From Phyllostachys edulis (taxonomy: Eukaryota > Streptophyta > Magnoliopsida > Poales > Poaceae): DNA of 64,000 nucleotides. Shown here one piece after another: positions 46,301 through 57,929 of the stretch (within the stretch, counting starts at the first letter, position 1; each line of letters starts with the position of its first letter). A model generated the notes under the pieces. That model made no database searches and was not told the DNA's origin. It worked only from the letters and a program-made list of their open reading frames with translations. Position numbers and translations under genes: made by a program. Location: positions 68,543,739 to 68,607,738 of the forward strand of contig CM070548.1 in NCBI GenBank assembly GCA_036346405.1. The letters are read 5' to 3'.

Positions 46301-47460
46301 GCATGATAATTCTGGTGAGCATGGGAAAGCAAAATATAAATCATCTGATACATCAGATGGAAATGGGTGTTTACTGCTACTTCAGGCACTCGAACAGGAT
46401 CTTTCACCTTTAAAGGTGTCCACCAGTCATGGTGGTGAGGGGTTAACTGACCTGAAGGATGACTTGCTAAGTGGTGGGAAGGATGCTGACTTCAATCTTT
46501 GTACTGCCTCCCCTGGACCGCAAGATGTACATGCGGTCAGCAGCATGCAAATGAAAAGGAGAAAAAGATCTAAGACCGTCAGGGTTTTTGAGGCTGATAT
46601 TTCTGAGTCCAAAAGTGTTCCCGAATCTGGTAACACTCTGCTAAGATCAGCCAATGACAATACCATGTTCAATAGTGAATGGAGCTCTGAAAGGATAGAT
46701 AATTGCTCTGATGCACCTTCTAGAAGCAATGGTCGCGTTTTGCAATGTACTACTGAAAACTCGATGCATTCGACTGATGCCAATACTGGTGAATTTAAGT
46801 CTGATAACAGCTCCCCGCTATCTCTTCAATCAACCAAAAGTGAAATTGGAGATGATGGTACCTTTTAGAAACCTTTTATATTTACATGATATGTGCCCTT
46901 TTTTTATGTGGATTGAACCCTAAACATATCATGATGCAGGTGACTTACAAGTGGACCACCCAGAGTGCAGAACACCAGAGAATAATTCAGCAGTCTGGAA
47001 AGAAGTGAACATGAATGAAAGCTGCGATTTAGCTTCAGACAGATCTGATGCTTCAATCGTCAGCTCCCTGGACAAAGAACAAAATGCAAATGCATCTTCT
47101 GGAGTTTTCATGCAAGCTGAAGGCGCCAGATGTATCAAATACACATTCAACCGCAGGAAACGCAAGAGTGCGTCTTTAGACAGCACTCCTCAAGGTGATA
47201 TCCCTGATAAGAGCAGCAGTCTGGTTAGTCTAGCTGACAAACAAGAGCCTCAGGCAAAGCCTAAAACACAAGATCTCTTGATAGAGTCACCTCGAGGCGA
47301 CAGTCACCTAGTCCATGTTGCCCAACAGGTATGTGCTTTTCTTTACATTTGGCACCACACGTGCACTTATGATTTTGCATTAAACCAGCAAATAGCATCT
47401 CATTATTTGTCAAATTATCTTGTTTTGCAGCTCATTTTGTTGTCAGAGCAAAAGCGGTGA
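43350..47460 (+). CDS. Plant coiled-coil, lysine/arginine-rich protein of unknown function
   Basis: Predicted exons are 43350-43631, 45666-46857, 46940-47328 and 47431-47460, all GT-AG with consistent phase, giving about 630 residues. Residues 32-94 are alanine-rich and helical (EGLRRAYAEIMLNMAKESAA). Residues 96-150 continue as a coiled coil across the first junction (KIKELQEQLHGAQNTVASL). The rest is serine- and charge-rich with three basic clusters that look like nuclear import signals (KRKRGRRSRP, MKRRKRSKT, NRRKRKSAS). It ends VAQQLILLSEQKR, and this tail looks conserved in type. A 93-base in-frame segment, 43365-43457, has good splice sites and may be an intron, giving 599 residues. I do not recognise a named family. 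A nuclear structural or chromatin-linked role is a guess from composition only. Confidence 0.82.
45564..45623 (+). repeat. 30-bp tandem duplication just before exon 2
   Basis: AGCTGTATCCTTATTCGCTA... occurs at 45564-45593 and again at 45594-45623 with one base changed. It lies in the first intron of the coiled-coil gene, 43 bases before the acceptor site. Confidence 0.9.
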
Positions 47461-50400
47461 AAATTTTGTAATACATAAAGCTGAAGGAAGGATTGATTCG
47501 GTGATATAATATTTAAGACGTTCTTCCCCAGTAAGTGAATTTTGTAATATCCTACATGCATTTGAGTTCTTCAACGGATGAGAAGAAACTTCTGGTGGCA
47601 GCAGCAGAGAAATCAAGAAAGCTAGCTAATAGTTTAGTAATCAACAAGGAGTGACTTTCCATATACATTATTATTTAGTTGAGTTGTTATTGTAGTAGAA
47701 TGTATAAATTAGGCAATAAGTTCGGAATTGTTATTTATTTGAGGATAAATTTGGAGTTACTGTTTTAAGGATGTGATAAATTCGGAATTATTATTATGTT
47801 ATTGAGTCATCGAACTACAAATGGGAAAGAATTGCTCATTTGCTCCCTGGAGCAAAGGGGTGGTTTTAGGAAATTTATTGTGTTTAAAGCAACCTTTCCA
47901 TTTCCGAGCCTTCTGCCTCCCTGAAGTTGTTTTTGTTCTTTGGAATTCCATTCTCATTATCATCGTATCCTAATCATTTGTCTATGTATATCCCTTGTAT
48001 CATTCCTGTTAAGTTGTATCTGAAGATGCATATCTGACAGTTTTTCAGTGGGAGGAGCTTATCTGACATTTGTGTACACTGTTTGGTTGCTCTCAGCTCC
48101 TCCTGGAGGCCAGTTAAGCCAGACGAGCTAGTGTTTCTTTCCACGATGGTACTAATGCTTATAATTTGAAGATTGTGCGATAGCTGCCTTCGAAAGTACC
48201 CTCTGAAGGAGTTTGAGCTTTGCAGCCCTGCCATCAAGACAACAAGCTCAGGCACGCGCTCTCAAAGCTGCAGTTAGTATGTAGCAAGAGCAAAGTCGAA
48301 TGGAGAAGCGTCTGAGCAGAATATGGCGCTCAAGTCTAGGGAGATGTGAGAAACAAGGTAGAAAACATTTTTAATTAGCAAATCCCCATAGAAGAGCTCA
48401 AGGCGGTTTGCGGCAGCTGTAATGCACCCGGAAGAAATGCCGCTACGGGCTATAACCGGCAAGTGAGACGTGCCTTGTTGCTGCCTCTCTTTGTAAGTTT
48501 GGATTCGGCTGGTCTGGGCCCGGACCCAAAGACTCGCGCAACGACGAAGCCACGATCCCATGGTATGCCTGGTATAGGCGTATAGCCGTGTGTGTAGATA
48601 GCGCGCGCTTGGTTTTGCTCCTGGTCGATCACGGCGCCGTGCAGGACGCGGCCCGCGCCCGCGCGAGGGGTTTAAAACTGCACGCCCTCACTCTCGCCGT
48701 CTCGCGATTGCGTTAGCCGCGCGGACGAACACTGGGCCGCCGCCTTCTCTTCTTCGTACGCCTTTGTGGGAAATCAGCGCCGCGCGGCCACCTCGAGCTG
48801 GGTCTTGTGCTGTGCTGGCTGGGCGGCTGGGCTGTCGCGAGTTTTGTTTTGTGTGTTCGCCCGTGCCGTGCGTGGCCGCATGGGTTAGGCCGTGGGAATA
48901 AGTGGGCCGCTGTACCGTCCTACGCGGCGCTCGACCGGGCTGGGGAGCTCTGCGCGGCTGCACCGAACGACGCCTTCCCTTGACCGAGATCCTCCTCACC
49001 CAAGCGGCAGATCAAAACGTTGCATCAGCACGTAAATCCTTCGTATCCCAAATGCACGGTTTACACCATCCCGAATAGACACTTTGTGGTAGGGGTAAGC
49101 TTTTTCCGATTTTGTTGGTCAATGGGTAGCTGCTGCAAGCACGAAAATCGGAGAAAACAGAGGAATCAACAGCGCTTTGGCTGACACCTATCTACTAAAG
49201 CCCACTACACTGCATAGTGCATGCAACATCAACCATACGAAGAATGGATAAACGCAGTTGATCGACTAATAGAGAGAGAAAAAATCATTAACTGAACTAG
49301 AACACCAGAAATGCGAAAGATTGAACAGTGCACACCAGGCACACGCAACAAGTAGCCCAAGGTAATTCGATCTTGCAGCAATTGATAGTGATAAGAAATT
49401 CAGCATTGCTTACCAAGCAAAGGTCAAACTGAAAGCTGCATCACGGCCGACAAGACAGGTACGCAGGTAGGCGACTTCGTAAGTTTCAGGAGAGGGTTGA
49501 GTATCTCAGGACTCAAGTCTACTCAATAATACTGACAACTTGGATTGATGAAATTAACCTTGGCGCTTGATTCTAGCAATGTTGACATGATCATTCTTTT
49601 CTGGGTCCCTGAAAGGCAGGCAAGACTGAAAGCTACACTCTACCTTGCATAACGTGACATTAATCCAATCTGGAGAATCTTATTAAAAACGAGAAACATA
49701 GTACGTAATGCTTGGGCCACAATTGGATTCAAGATCAGCAGCGAAGCGCCTTTAAACACCACCCCTGACGATTTTGGAAACTTGGAATATCTTGCGATGC
49801 GCCATATATTGTAGCCACTAGCGTTTCACTCAAATAAACTGTAAAACCAAGGGCAATTGACCAAACAGAATGCTCAAAATGGACGTTAAACAGAAAGTTC
49901 CAACTGGCTAATATAGAAACAAGGATATAACAAGCATGCCTAGGGAGTAGTTGCAACCTTTCTGGCTTACAAACGGGGTTTCCCTCAGATCTGGAATGAG
50001 CTTACAACGTGGTTTTTTTTGGTCAAACAGCAGGCTTATCTCGTAAGTCAGCAATAAAAAGAAAGGTCCTTGATGTCCTAAACTTAAGCTGAATCTCACT
50101 ATAATACCAATTCAATCATAAGTATCAAATTTAAATTACAGGAGAATAGTTCATGGCATAAGCCAGCCTACTACATGAGCGGAATTTTACCATTTTTAAT
50201 TAATAATCACTAGCAATATATCACATTAGAACACCACGCTCATTTGTAATTTATCAGATACTCATTGTAGTTGAATAAAATTAAACCTGTCCTCGCAATT
50301 TGGAAATAACAAAGTACACAACTGATGAGTACAGCCTATGCAAGCATGGGCTTCGGTAACGAAATCTTGCATAGTGGAGTCATTTGAGCGTATGCATCTA

Positions 50401-51648
50401 CTGATCTACAGCATTCTGTTGATTATGCATAGCGCTTTTTGCTACCCTCAATTTCTAAGAAAGATAATATATTGGCCGAACAGAATTAATTTTACATGAA
50501 ATATGCAAAGGAAAGTACCTTTTCAATAAGGAGCTGTATTTTAGAGGTAAATGGGTTTTTTTGGTTATATCAATCAATGGCTACTGAAATGAAAACCATC
50601 AACTCTTATCACATAGTAATCTCAAATCTAGGAATAATATATTGCCCAATGTGGTAAACAAAAGATTTTCTTTTAAATCCAGATCAACACAAGAGCCGAA
50701 ACTAACAAAAAGAATGCACCACATGAAGTATACCTACCTAGCAGGCTAGCAGACTAGCACCATTGCTATATGCCTATATCCCATCCCATTTAAATAGTTC
50801 TTATTGACAGCGCGTTTCAATCAAAGCTGGTCTGACAATAACATTTTATGGATTTGAACATACAAGGTTTGTGGTTACATTACATGTTACTGTTAGAAGA
50901 CAGAGTTTTTATGTTCTATGAAGTAAGAACTAAAAACCAGGAGAAAAAGAGCAAGTCACCATACTCACTTCCCATAACAGAGATTCAGCTCCTTTGCTGT
51001 CAAGAAATCTAGAAAAAGCAAGATCAGGATATATTACTGGTGAGCAACCTGAAACATTTGCTTGGTGACATCTCATAGAAAATAACAAGGCAAAACACAA
51101 GTAAATATTGAGCATCTGAGGATATAAATTCCATTAGTCCGTAAACAGATATATTTGTCCCTAGATATCATACTACCAGTCAAATTCAATTGGCTTGTGA
51201 AAAGTATACCTGTAAACAATGCCATGCAGAATTTGTAACCGTAAAAAAGGATCAGAAAATTCCCACCGGGTGCAGAAAATTCCAAGGTCGTAAGGGGTTT
51301 CCCGAGTCAGTACTAATTAAACACTTCATGTTAGTAGATAAGATAGGAGAAGCAAAGCATACAAATAGAAAATTTAATAAGTCAAATAAACACCTTATAT
51401 AGCTGTTATTTATGAACTCCCAAACCATAAACAAGAAATGGTCCTCTCAGCAACATATGCATCACATTCGTCAACTGATCCAAAAGGACACCAAATTTCT
51501 ACAGAACATTCTATTCAGATTCAACACCTATGCCAATATTCACATTTCTTTATACGAAAAGGCAAACAACATAAGTAGCATACCAAACAGTACCACGCAA
51601 AGAGAAGAACTATGACATTTAACTAGGTCATACCCTACAACTGCAAGT
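47461..51648. other. Between two convergent genes: 3' flanks, no further gene seen
   Basis: 47461 onward is the 3' flank of the coiled-coil gene. 49000-51648 is AT-rich and is probably 3' untranslated or downstream sequence of the minus-strand RING gene, possibly with introns. A GC-rich block at 48600-49000 carries only an arginine-rich frame without domains. No RNA gene was recognised. Confidence 0.5.
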
Positions 51649-53207
51649 CTAGTATCTTGGACCCATACTACAAGAACGGGACAGACGCATCTGCACTAAA
51701 TTCGCTGTCTCTCGTCCATTTCCAGCTTCTCCTCCACATAAAGGTGCCGAGTTGTACAGCTTCCTGCACCCAGGGCAACGTCCATCCGCCTCAAGAATCC
51801 TCTTGTGGCAAAATAGACAGAGATTAAATCCACAAGGGCACGGGAGGAAGCTAGAATCTGTTGGATCGAGATCCTCATAGCATATAGGGCATGACACCGG
51901 CATTGAGAGGATACCCTTTTGTGCAGCCCCTATCCCCATTCCAACCCAGCAGTTCCCCATGCTAGCTGGGAAGCTGGCCTGCTTGGAGAGGCTGGGCAAA
52001 CTCTGTGGCCGGAATACATCATCTGGGCTCCAAGCTCTTGTCCGGCTCTTAATTGGTTCTGGCCTTGCTGCATGACCAAGCTCTGGGCAACCCGCAGGTG
52101 CAGCTGGTGGTGCTTCTGGACCTGAATCCTGGTGGTTGTGGTTGTTATCCACTGATAGTGCATCAGCAACCGCCTCCCAATCATCCAAAACACCATCCTC
52201 CTCAGGGACACCACCAGTTTCCTCATCTTCGGCATCACTCACACTCCGAGAGCTGGACCATGCACTGCTGCCGCTGCTGAGGCTATGGCTGCCACCACTG
52301 CCAGAGCAGTGCTTCTGCTGCATGCAATGACCAGGGGAGTTGTAAGAACCAGGGCTGTGCATCGGGGAGTCGAGGTCACTGCTGCCCACTTCCTGGTTAG
52401 CGCCACCAGCCTCCTCTTTGTCCTCCTCTGGTTCCCCTCCCTTCGTCCGTGTCTCTGCACGCCGGCGAGGGAGCGGAGGCTGAGGGGAAGCGAGGATAGG
52501 CGACCCGGAGTTGGCCCCTGCTGCTGCTGCTGGGGAAGCCACTACCTTCACCTCCTTCCCATCCTTCACTATACCAATCCAAACAGCAAACGGATCAGAT
52601 TTTGATCAAATGATCAGCAAATAATTGAACTTTCCCACCCAGACCCCCAAACCCAACGTAATACAACAAAGGGGATGAAAAGATAAAAAATGTTGAACTA
52701 ACCAGAAACAAAGATTACAAACTTTTCTCACCCGACAACACAAAAATTCATAAAAAAGCATCGCCTAAAAAAGGCAAAACAACTCTAAACCAATCCGTAA
52801 GCAGAATCCACCAATATAAAGAGCAGGCGCAACATAGAAAATCGAATTCGGAACCAACTCCAAACCAAGATCCCTACTTTTACACCCAGACCAACTGAAT
52901 CAACCAAAAACCGATCAAATCAACAAGATAAGCAAAAATATTGAACAATCGGGTGCGAGATCGGACCCTGCGACAGCCACTGCTCCCGGCGCACGTCGAG
53001 CTTGCTCTGCTTCAGCTTCGCCGACCGGTTCCCCTGCAGATAACCACCAACACCCAAACCCACTGATCAGTACGCCACCGCATCCAATCGAAAACGCCCC
53101 AAGCCCCAAGCCAGATCAAATCAGATAGAGCTCCCCCTTACCCGCTTCTTCTTCGCGTCGCGCGCCGCCGCCGCGGCGGAGGCCGGGGAGGACGCGTCGT
53201 ATCCCAT
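51649..53207 (-). CDS. RING finger protein with C4C4 (CNOT4-type) finger, 350 residues
   Basis: Predicted exons on the minus strand are 53207-53142, 53033-52967 and 52568-51649, with GT-AG borders and matching phases. The N-terminus is alanine-rich then basic (AKKKR, SAKLKQSKLDVRREQWLSQ). The middle is low-complexity, rich in S, E, P and G, with a DWEAVADAL motif near 174. The C-terminal finger at 271-312 has eight cysteines spaced 2-13-1-4-2-10-2 (CPICYEDLDPTDSSFLPCPC, FNLCLFCHK, RCPGC). This pattern matches the C4C4 RING of the CCR4-NOT subunit CNOT4, a ubiquitin ligase. It lacks the RRM that follows in CNOT4. It is likely an E3 ligase or RNA-regulation factor. The promoter lies in the GC-rich leader at about 53210-53330. 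Confidence 0.9.
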
Positions 53208-54033
53208 CTCTGATGCCCGCTCGCCGGTGCAACACACCACCTCGCTCGCCCGAGACCGCGCAACCTCGCCGGCGATGCCGCGTGACGAGAAAAGTAAACC
53301 CTAGGAGAGGCGACGGAACGGAAACGGAGCGATAATATGGTGCGAAAAAAAAAGAGTTAATGGAAAACGAAAGAAATGTTTTGTGCTGTTGTTTTAACGA
53401 GAGCTGGACGACGAAGGAGAGAGGAAATGGCGGAACTGCCCTCAGGTCGGAGCGCCACTGCGGCAGGCGGTGGTGATACGCGGGGGTGGTTTGGGGAAAT
53501 TTTTAATAAATAAAATTACAAAAATAAGTAGTCAAAATAAAAAAAATACAAAACTAGACTAATGTCGCTGGTTGGAATGACGAAATTCTCCTATCGCTAT
53601 TCCAACTGACGACAGTAGCCCTGACAGAGCCCAGCCACCAATTGAACCGGTGACAAATTCATGTTGCCAATTGAAATGGCAACAAGACTCTATCGTCAGT
53701 TCAATTGGCAACAAGTCTTGTTTTATTATTATTATTATTTGTGTGTATAGAATTCAACTTAAAAATTTAGTAGGTTTCAAGGAATTTTTGGTAATATCAC
53801 AGTGGGGGTCCATCTTTACGGAATCGAAGACGCTGATGTAACTTCTCCTGGATGTACAAATTCATAAGGTAAAGAGAGATTGTAATAGAGTAGCCCATGG
53901 GTTAGCTCGGTTTGTAAAAAGAATTGTACATTGTGCGGTTTGGAGGACACAAGAACCGTCTTGTATTAGTCGGCTACTCCTTTAGGATTGTAACATCAAT
54001 ATTCCTTAATTAACGAAGATCTCTCTTAATTAA
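53208..54033. other. Upstream region of RING gene; small inverted repeat at 53663
   Basis: After the GC-rich leader the DNA is AT-rich and non-coding. At 53663-53683 GTTGCCA and TGGCAAC form a perfect 7-base inverted repeat, and related CAATTGGCAAC motifs occur nearby. This may be a remnant of a small transposon. Confidence 0.5.
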
Positions 54034-54143
54034 CGATGGATAATAAAGGCCTTGTCGAGCTCTAGGATCTCAGAGGTGCCCCAACGGTCCAGCCGCATCC
54101 ATAGGCGCGCGCTGGCCTTCTTCTTGCTGACCTTGCCAGACAG
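54034..54143 (-). pseudogene. MRS2-type magnesium transporter fragment, copy 1
   Basis: The minus strand reads KKKASARLWMRLDRWGTSEI, then LELDKAFIIHR and a TAA. This is the start of the conserved N-terminal domain of plant MRS2/MGT (CorA-type) magnesium channels, where ARLWMRLDRWG...LDKASI is typical. Only about 35 codons remain; the GMN pore motif and helices are absent. Confidence 0.78.
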
Positions 54144-54199
54144 GCGGCGTCTATTTGTCTTGACGGTGAGGAAGGAGAGCAGCAGGGTCAGGCTGCGTC

Positions 54200-54442
54200 G
54201 TGGCGATTGGCAAGGGTAGATGAAGAGGCGGGGGTGTCGTCGTCAAGGGCTTGGGGGGGGGAGAGGAAGACGCAGAGCGGGTGCGCTTGGAGGAGGAGGC
54301 GATGGAGGCGAAGAAGGGCAGCCTCGGTGGCGTGGTGGATGATAGAGGCCTTGTATAGCTCTAGGATCTCGGAGGTGCCCCATTGGTCCAGCCGCATCCA
54401 TAGACGTGCGCCGGCCTTCTTCTTGCCGACCTTGTCAGACAG
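54200..54442 (-). pseudogene. MRS2-type magnesium transporter fragment, copy 2
   Basis: The segment 54344-54442 matches copy 1 over about 100 bases, at a constant offset of 299. It reads ARLWMRLDQWGTSEILELYK and then ASIIHHA. It then continues into an unrelated leucine-rich frame that stays open to 54188. The aspartate of the usual LDKAS is a tyrosine. Confidence 0.78.
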
Positions 54443-55800
54443 AGCTCAGTGGCGGGCGGGGGCGAGGGCATTGCGGCGTCGGGCGAGGGGAATGGGAGGT
54501 AGGGACGGAGCGGCGGTTAAGGCGAGGGGTGGCGATGGTTGCAGTGTCGGGCGAGGGGAATGGGTGGTAGGACGGGGCGACGTTTTTTTTTCATGTGAGG
54601 CAGGGAGGACGATCGTCCCTGCGAGGTAAACTCTAAGATATGACTGTTTGCATGTGTTGATAAATTTGGAAGGATCATTAGTTCACTACTTTGCAAAATG
54701 ATCTGTGATGATTTAACTCTGCTGTGGTGCTTAGTGCTTCATCATTGTTAATTATTTGGGGCTAACATAGGAGGCCATCAGGCCAATAAGTTTCTCCACA
54801 GATATCATTTGTGATCAGCTAGAAAACATACATGTTTTATAAGATGGGTGTCACGGTCTAGAGATCGAATTGGATAACTATGGGTAACAAAGGGTTTTGG
54901 CCTCGGGCCAGGTGCCGTGGTGGGGGTAGCTCGGGTAGGAGGGAAGGCTTGCGCCTGGAAGAAAGGAAGAAGAAAGCGCAGGGAGGTAGGAAGATAGAGA
55001 AAGAAAGGAAGATAATTAGAGGTAATTCTTTTTTATTATTCCATACGTGAAGGAGTCCCTATATATGGAGAGTCCTTCTTGACAATAGAATTGAATCATA
55101 CCAAACTTGGAGATACTTAATTGGAAAGTAACTAATCAATCATATCTTAATTGGAAAGTAACTAATTGGAAGGTAACTAATGTGCCATATCCGATTGTCG
55201 TGATTTGCGCCTTTGATACGTGATGTCGACCATCACAATGGGGTACTTGCTCAATACTTGGAAGGGCCTAGCCAGGCATCTTAAGGGGTAACCAGAGCCA
55301 GAATTAGTGCTTTTAGCAAAAATTTATGTTATTTACTTGTTATGTTACCATTTGTTTGGTGCAGGACGGTGCAGATGTGAGGAGTGCCGGCATTACAAGT
55401 AGGGCGCATATGCGTTAGGGGCGGGGTGGCACGGAGCAGATGCGAGGAGTGGCAGTGTGGATGTGAGAAGCGACGACGTTAAGGGCGGGGCGCAGATGCA
55501 AGTTGTAGGGTTCGTTGGTTTGTTTTTTTACGTACCTAGGGTGTGACTATTCTCCCGCTGTGCGGGATAAACTCCTTTTTTTTATTACTTAAGATAAAAT
55601 AAGATAAGCACCTAATTAAAGTCGGATAATTTCTTCGCCATCTACATGTAATTTCTGATCTAGCTTTCCTAGTTTTGTCATTCCGTAACTATCATTTACT
55701 ATGACTAAAAATACAGAGGATGGAGTCTGATCCGGCTCTCCTACTATTATGATTCCATAAGTATCATTTACTACCAACAGAAAAAAAAAAGGAGGGGGAG
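54443..55800. other. Unclassified repeat-like region, no gene
   Basis: It contains GC-rich short repeats (GGCGAGGGGAATGGG twice at 54480-54570), a purine-rich stretch at 54930-55020, three near-copies of AATTGGAAAGTAACTAAT at about 55118-55180, and a perfect CCCGC-TGT-GCGGG hairpin at 55554-55566. No open frame with a domain was found. Confidence 0.5.
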
Positions 55801-55815
55801 GGGGGATGGGGCCAT

Positions 55816-55824
55816 CTATAAATA
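55816..55824 (+). promoter_or_regulatory. TATA box of the cysteine-rich peptide gene
   Basis: CTATAAATA lies 63-71 bases before the start codon at 55887, a distance that fits a short leader. It follows a purine tract. Confidence 0.72.
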
Positions 55825-55886
55825 CGGAAAATAACACGCACACATCCTATGGAGAGAAAACAAAGGCCAAAGTAGCAAAACGCAAT

Positions 55887-56596
55887 ATGAAGAACGGTGC
55901 AAGGCTGCCTGTTTTCGTGATTCTGCTCATCCTCGGAAGCTTTGCCGCTGTGGCGCAATGTAAGTAGACGCTTCCCCCGGGAAAAAAAAATCGGTGGGGG
56001 AGGGCCGAGGGAGGATAACAATTCTCTGGGAGAGTGCTCCTTCTCTCTACCATCCAATCTTCTCCGTCCTTTCGTCACTGTTCACAGAAGAACGGTATCT
56101 AGGAGGAACCTTCGTTGAGGCCCTGTCCTATAAAATTTATTTTCGGCGAGGGAGAGTCCCCATCCACTGTTCATTCTCAACCCCCCACCTTTTCTTGATC
56201 TAGAGTAAAGAAAAACAATCAAGCTGATTTCAATCCAATGCATGCTGCTTCTGTAAAGTATAGCTCGATTCGAATCAATTAAATCCGTCGGCTGACATCG
56301 ATTGCCATATTGCCATAATAGGTGGAAGAACGCACGGTATCGAGGCAGCTAAAACGATGGTACAAGGAGGAGATCCACCTCTTTGCAACCCAGCGTACGA
56401 CCCAAGCTGCCGCCGTGTAATGTGCCGCCCTGGGCAAAAACTGTCCGATTGTGCCGCCTGGATTAACGACAATAATTGCTATCGTTGCGTCCGTTCGAAC
56501 AATCCGGCGGTCGACTGTCCCAACCCTCCTGTGCCTCTGGAAGCATGCTTGTTGTACCAACGTGCCGACGGTCCTCCTAAGCAAAAGAACGGGTGA
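55887..56596 (+). CDS. Small secreted cysteine-rich peptide, two exons
   Basis: Exons 55887-55959 and 56322-56596 join within a cysteine codon (GTAAG donor, ATAATAG acceptor) to give 115 residues. Residues 1-24 are a clear signal peptide (NGAR, then LPVFVILLILGSFAAVA). The mature part has nine cysteines. The last eight are spaced 7-4-8-8-2-9-9 (for example CNPAYDPSCRRVMC and CYRCV). I do not recognise the family; the spacing differs from defensins, lipid-transfer proteins and Bowman-Birk inhibitors as I know them. Secretion to the apoplast is inferred. A TATA box sits at a proper distance and no frame damage is seen. A defence or signalling role would be only a guess from the class. Confidence 0.78.
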
Positions 56597-56903
56597 GGTG
56601 CGCTCGTTAGTTCGTCGGTGTTACAACTTTCCATATCGAATAATGCAAAATAAATGATGTGATCTACGGTGATGATGGTCATTTGTATGCATGCTATTCG
56701 TATCGTACGTTCCTGGTGATTTTTGCCTTGTCATGTGGCAATTTAATTTGTTCGTGCTGCATGATTGATTGTATAATCCAAGTGCAGGATCTGCATAAAG
56801 ATTTTCTCGACCGTCGAGTGGTGCATGCATGCACAAATTTGCATCATATATACCGACAATTGAGCATAGTATTTGGCCTGTACTCATGCACGCAACAGAG
56901 TAC
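56597..56903 (+). other. 3' flank of the cysteine-rich peptide gene
   Basis: AT-rich non-coding DNA. AATGCAAAATAAATG at about 56641 is a plausible polyadenylation region. Confidence 0.5.
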
Positions 56904-57057
56904 GGCCCTCTTTGTTTAGGCTTTTTCTCTGGTTTAAAAGCAAAAAAAACCTAAGCTAAACAAAGGGGGTGCTTTTTTGTCCGGCTTAAAATAAGTTAAG
57001 CCAATTTAAGCCTAAAAGCCATAAGCCAAGGAAGAGGTGCTTTTTTTGGTTTTTGCG
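56904..57057. mobile_element. MITE-like element with inverted repeats
   Basis: CCCTCTTTGTTTAGGC at about 56906 and CTAAACAAAGGGGG at about 56956 are inverted copies. Further AAGCC/GGCTT inverted motifs follow to 57057. Short hAT-type elements in rice show this CTTTGTTTAGGCTT...AACAAAG pattern. Exact ends and the target duplication are unclear. Confidence 0.55.
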
Positions 57058-57174
57058 GAATGAAATACCCTTTTGCTACTAAACTTCGTTAAAATTACCC
57101 GCAAAATGCCATCATATATAAGTTCATACCGTTTCGTTTTTTCCTCTCGATTCCGTTCTTTTCACCGTTCGGCT

Positions 57175-57435
57175 GACACCCCGCTGCCTCCAACCCCGTC
57201 CCCTCCCGCCGCCTCCCCTCCCTAACCCCGACGCCGGCGCCTCCCCTCTCCTCCCCCCAACCGCGACGCCTCCAATCCCGCCCCTCCCCCGCCTCCTCCC
57301 CATCCCCAATGGCGCCTCCCTCTCCTCTCCCAACCCCGACGCCCAATCCAGTCCCTCCCGCCGCCTCCCACGCCGCCTCCTCCCCATCCCAATCTGGCGC
57401 CTCCCCTCTCCTCCCCAACCCTTCCCTAACCCCGC
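57175..57435. repeat. C-rich low-complexity stretch
   Basis: Imperfect repeats of CCCCTCCC, CGCCTCC and CCCCGACGCC run for about 260 bases. The glycine/arginine-rich frames on the opposite strand are by-products of this composition. Confidence 0.85.
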
Positions 57436-57460
57436 CGCCTCCATGGGTTTGTGCCAATTG

Positions 57461-57929
57461 AGGTTCTTTGAATGATATGGTAGCAGTGCTAGTGTTCTTG
57501 ATTGGCCTACAAGAGTTTCCATCATAAGAGGCATTGCAAAAGGTAATTGACACACTACTATCTATTCTAGCTTCCTCTATAGCAATTTAGGACTGTTCTC
57601 CGAGAGTTTCAGTGTTCTTCAAATCCTTAATCTGTTGCACACTTGCAGGAATTGAGTACCTACACAGTAAGAAAAGCAACAAGCCATCATTAGTGCACCA
57701 GAACATTTCGGCCGATTCACTGAGAAGAGTGACGTCTTTGCGTTCAGAATCGTTGTTCTCCAAGGCATCACAGGCACGAGGGCTGACTCACAAGTCAAGG
57801 TAGGCACAATGGTAAGCAACCTCGAAGGCCTGATTGATGAAAACCTCGACGGTGTCTTCTTGAGGAGTGAGGCGGCTATGCTCATTGCGATTCATTGCAC
57901 ATTAGCGAGGCGAGGCGAGCCAACGGCCA
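57461..57929 (+). pseudogene. LRR receptor-like kinase pseudogene, 5' piece (kinase domain parts)
   Basis: Three stretches read as kinase: 57461-57542 (SLNDMV, frame change, then VLDWPTRVSIIRGIAK), 57649-57800 (GIEYLHSKKSNKPSLVHQNI...LTHKS) and 57803-57929 (NLEGLIDENLDGVFLRSEAA, then MLIAIHCTLARRGEPT). The GT-AG junction between the first two is kept. The catalytic loop has HQN in place of HRD, as in an LRR-RLK clade of probable inactive kinases (At5g51560-like); this subfamily call is from memory of motifs. The activation segment and most of the C-lobe are deleted. The reading continues at 63046 after an LTR insertion. An upstream LRR and membrane part is not seen. Confidence 0.75.

Noticed and set aside
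48688..48999. Minus-strand 103-codon ORF
   Set aside because: Arginine/proline-rich composition from GC-rich DNA, no domain, no start context; treated as chance.
57095..57555. Minus-strand glycine/arginine-rich ORFs of about 150 codons
   Set aside because: They are the complement of a C-rich low-complexity repeat and overlap the kinase pseudogene exon on the other strand.
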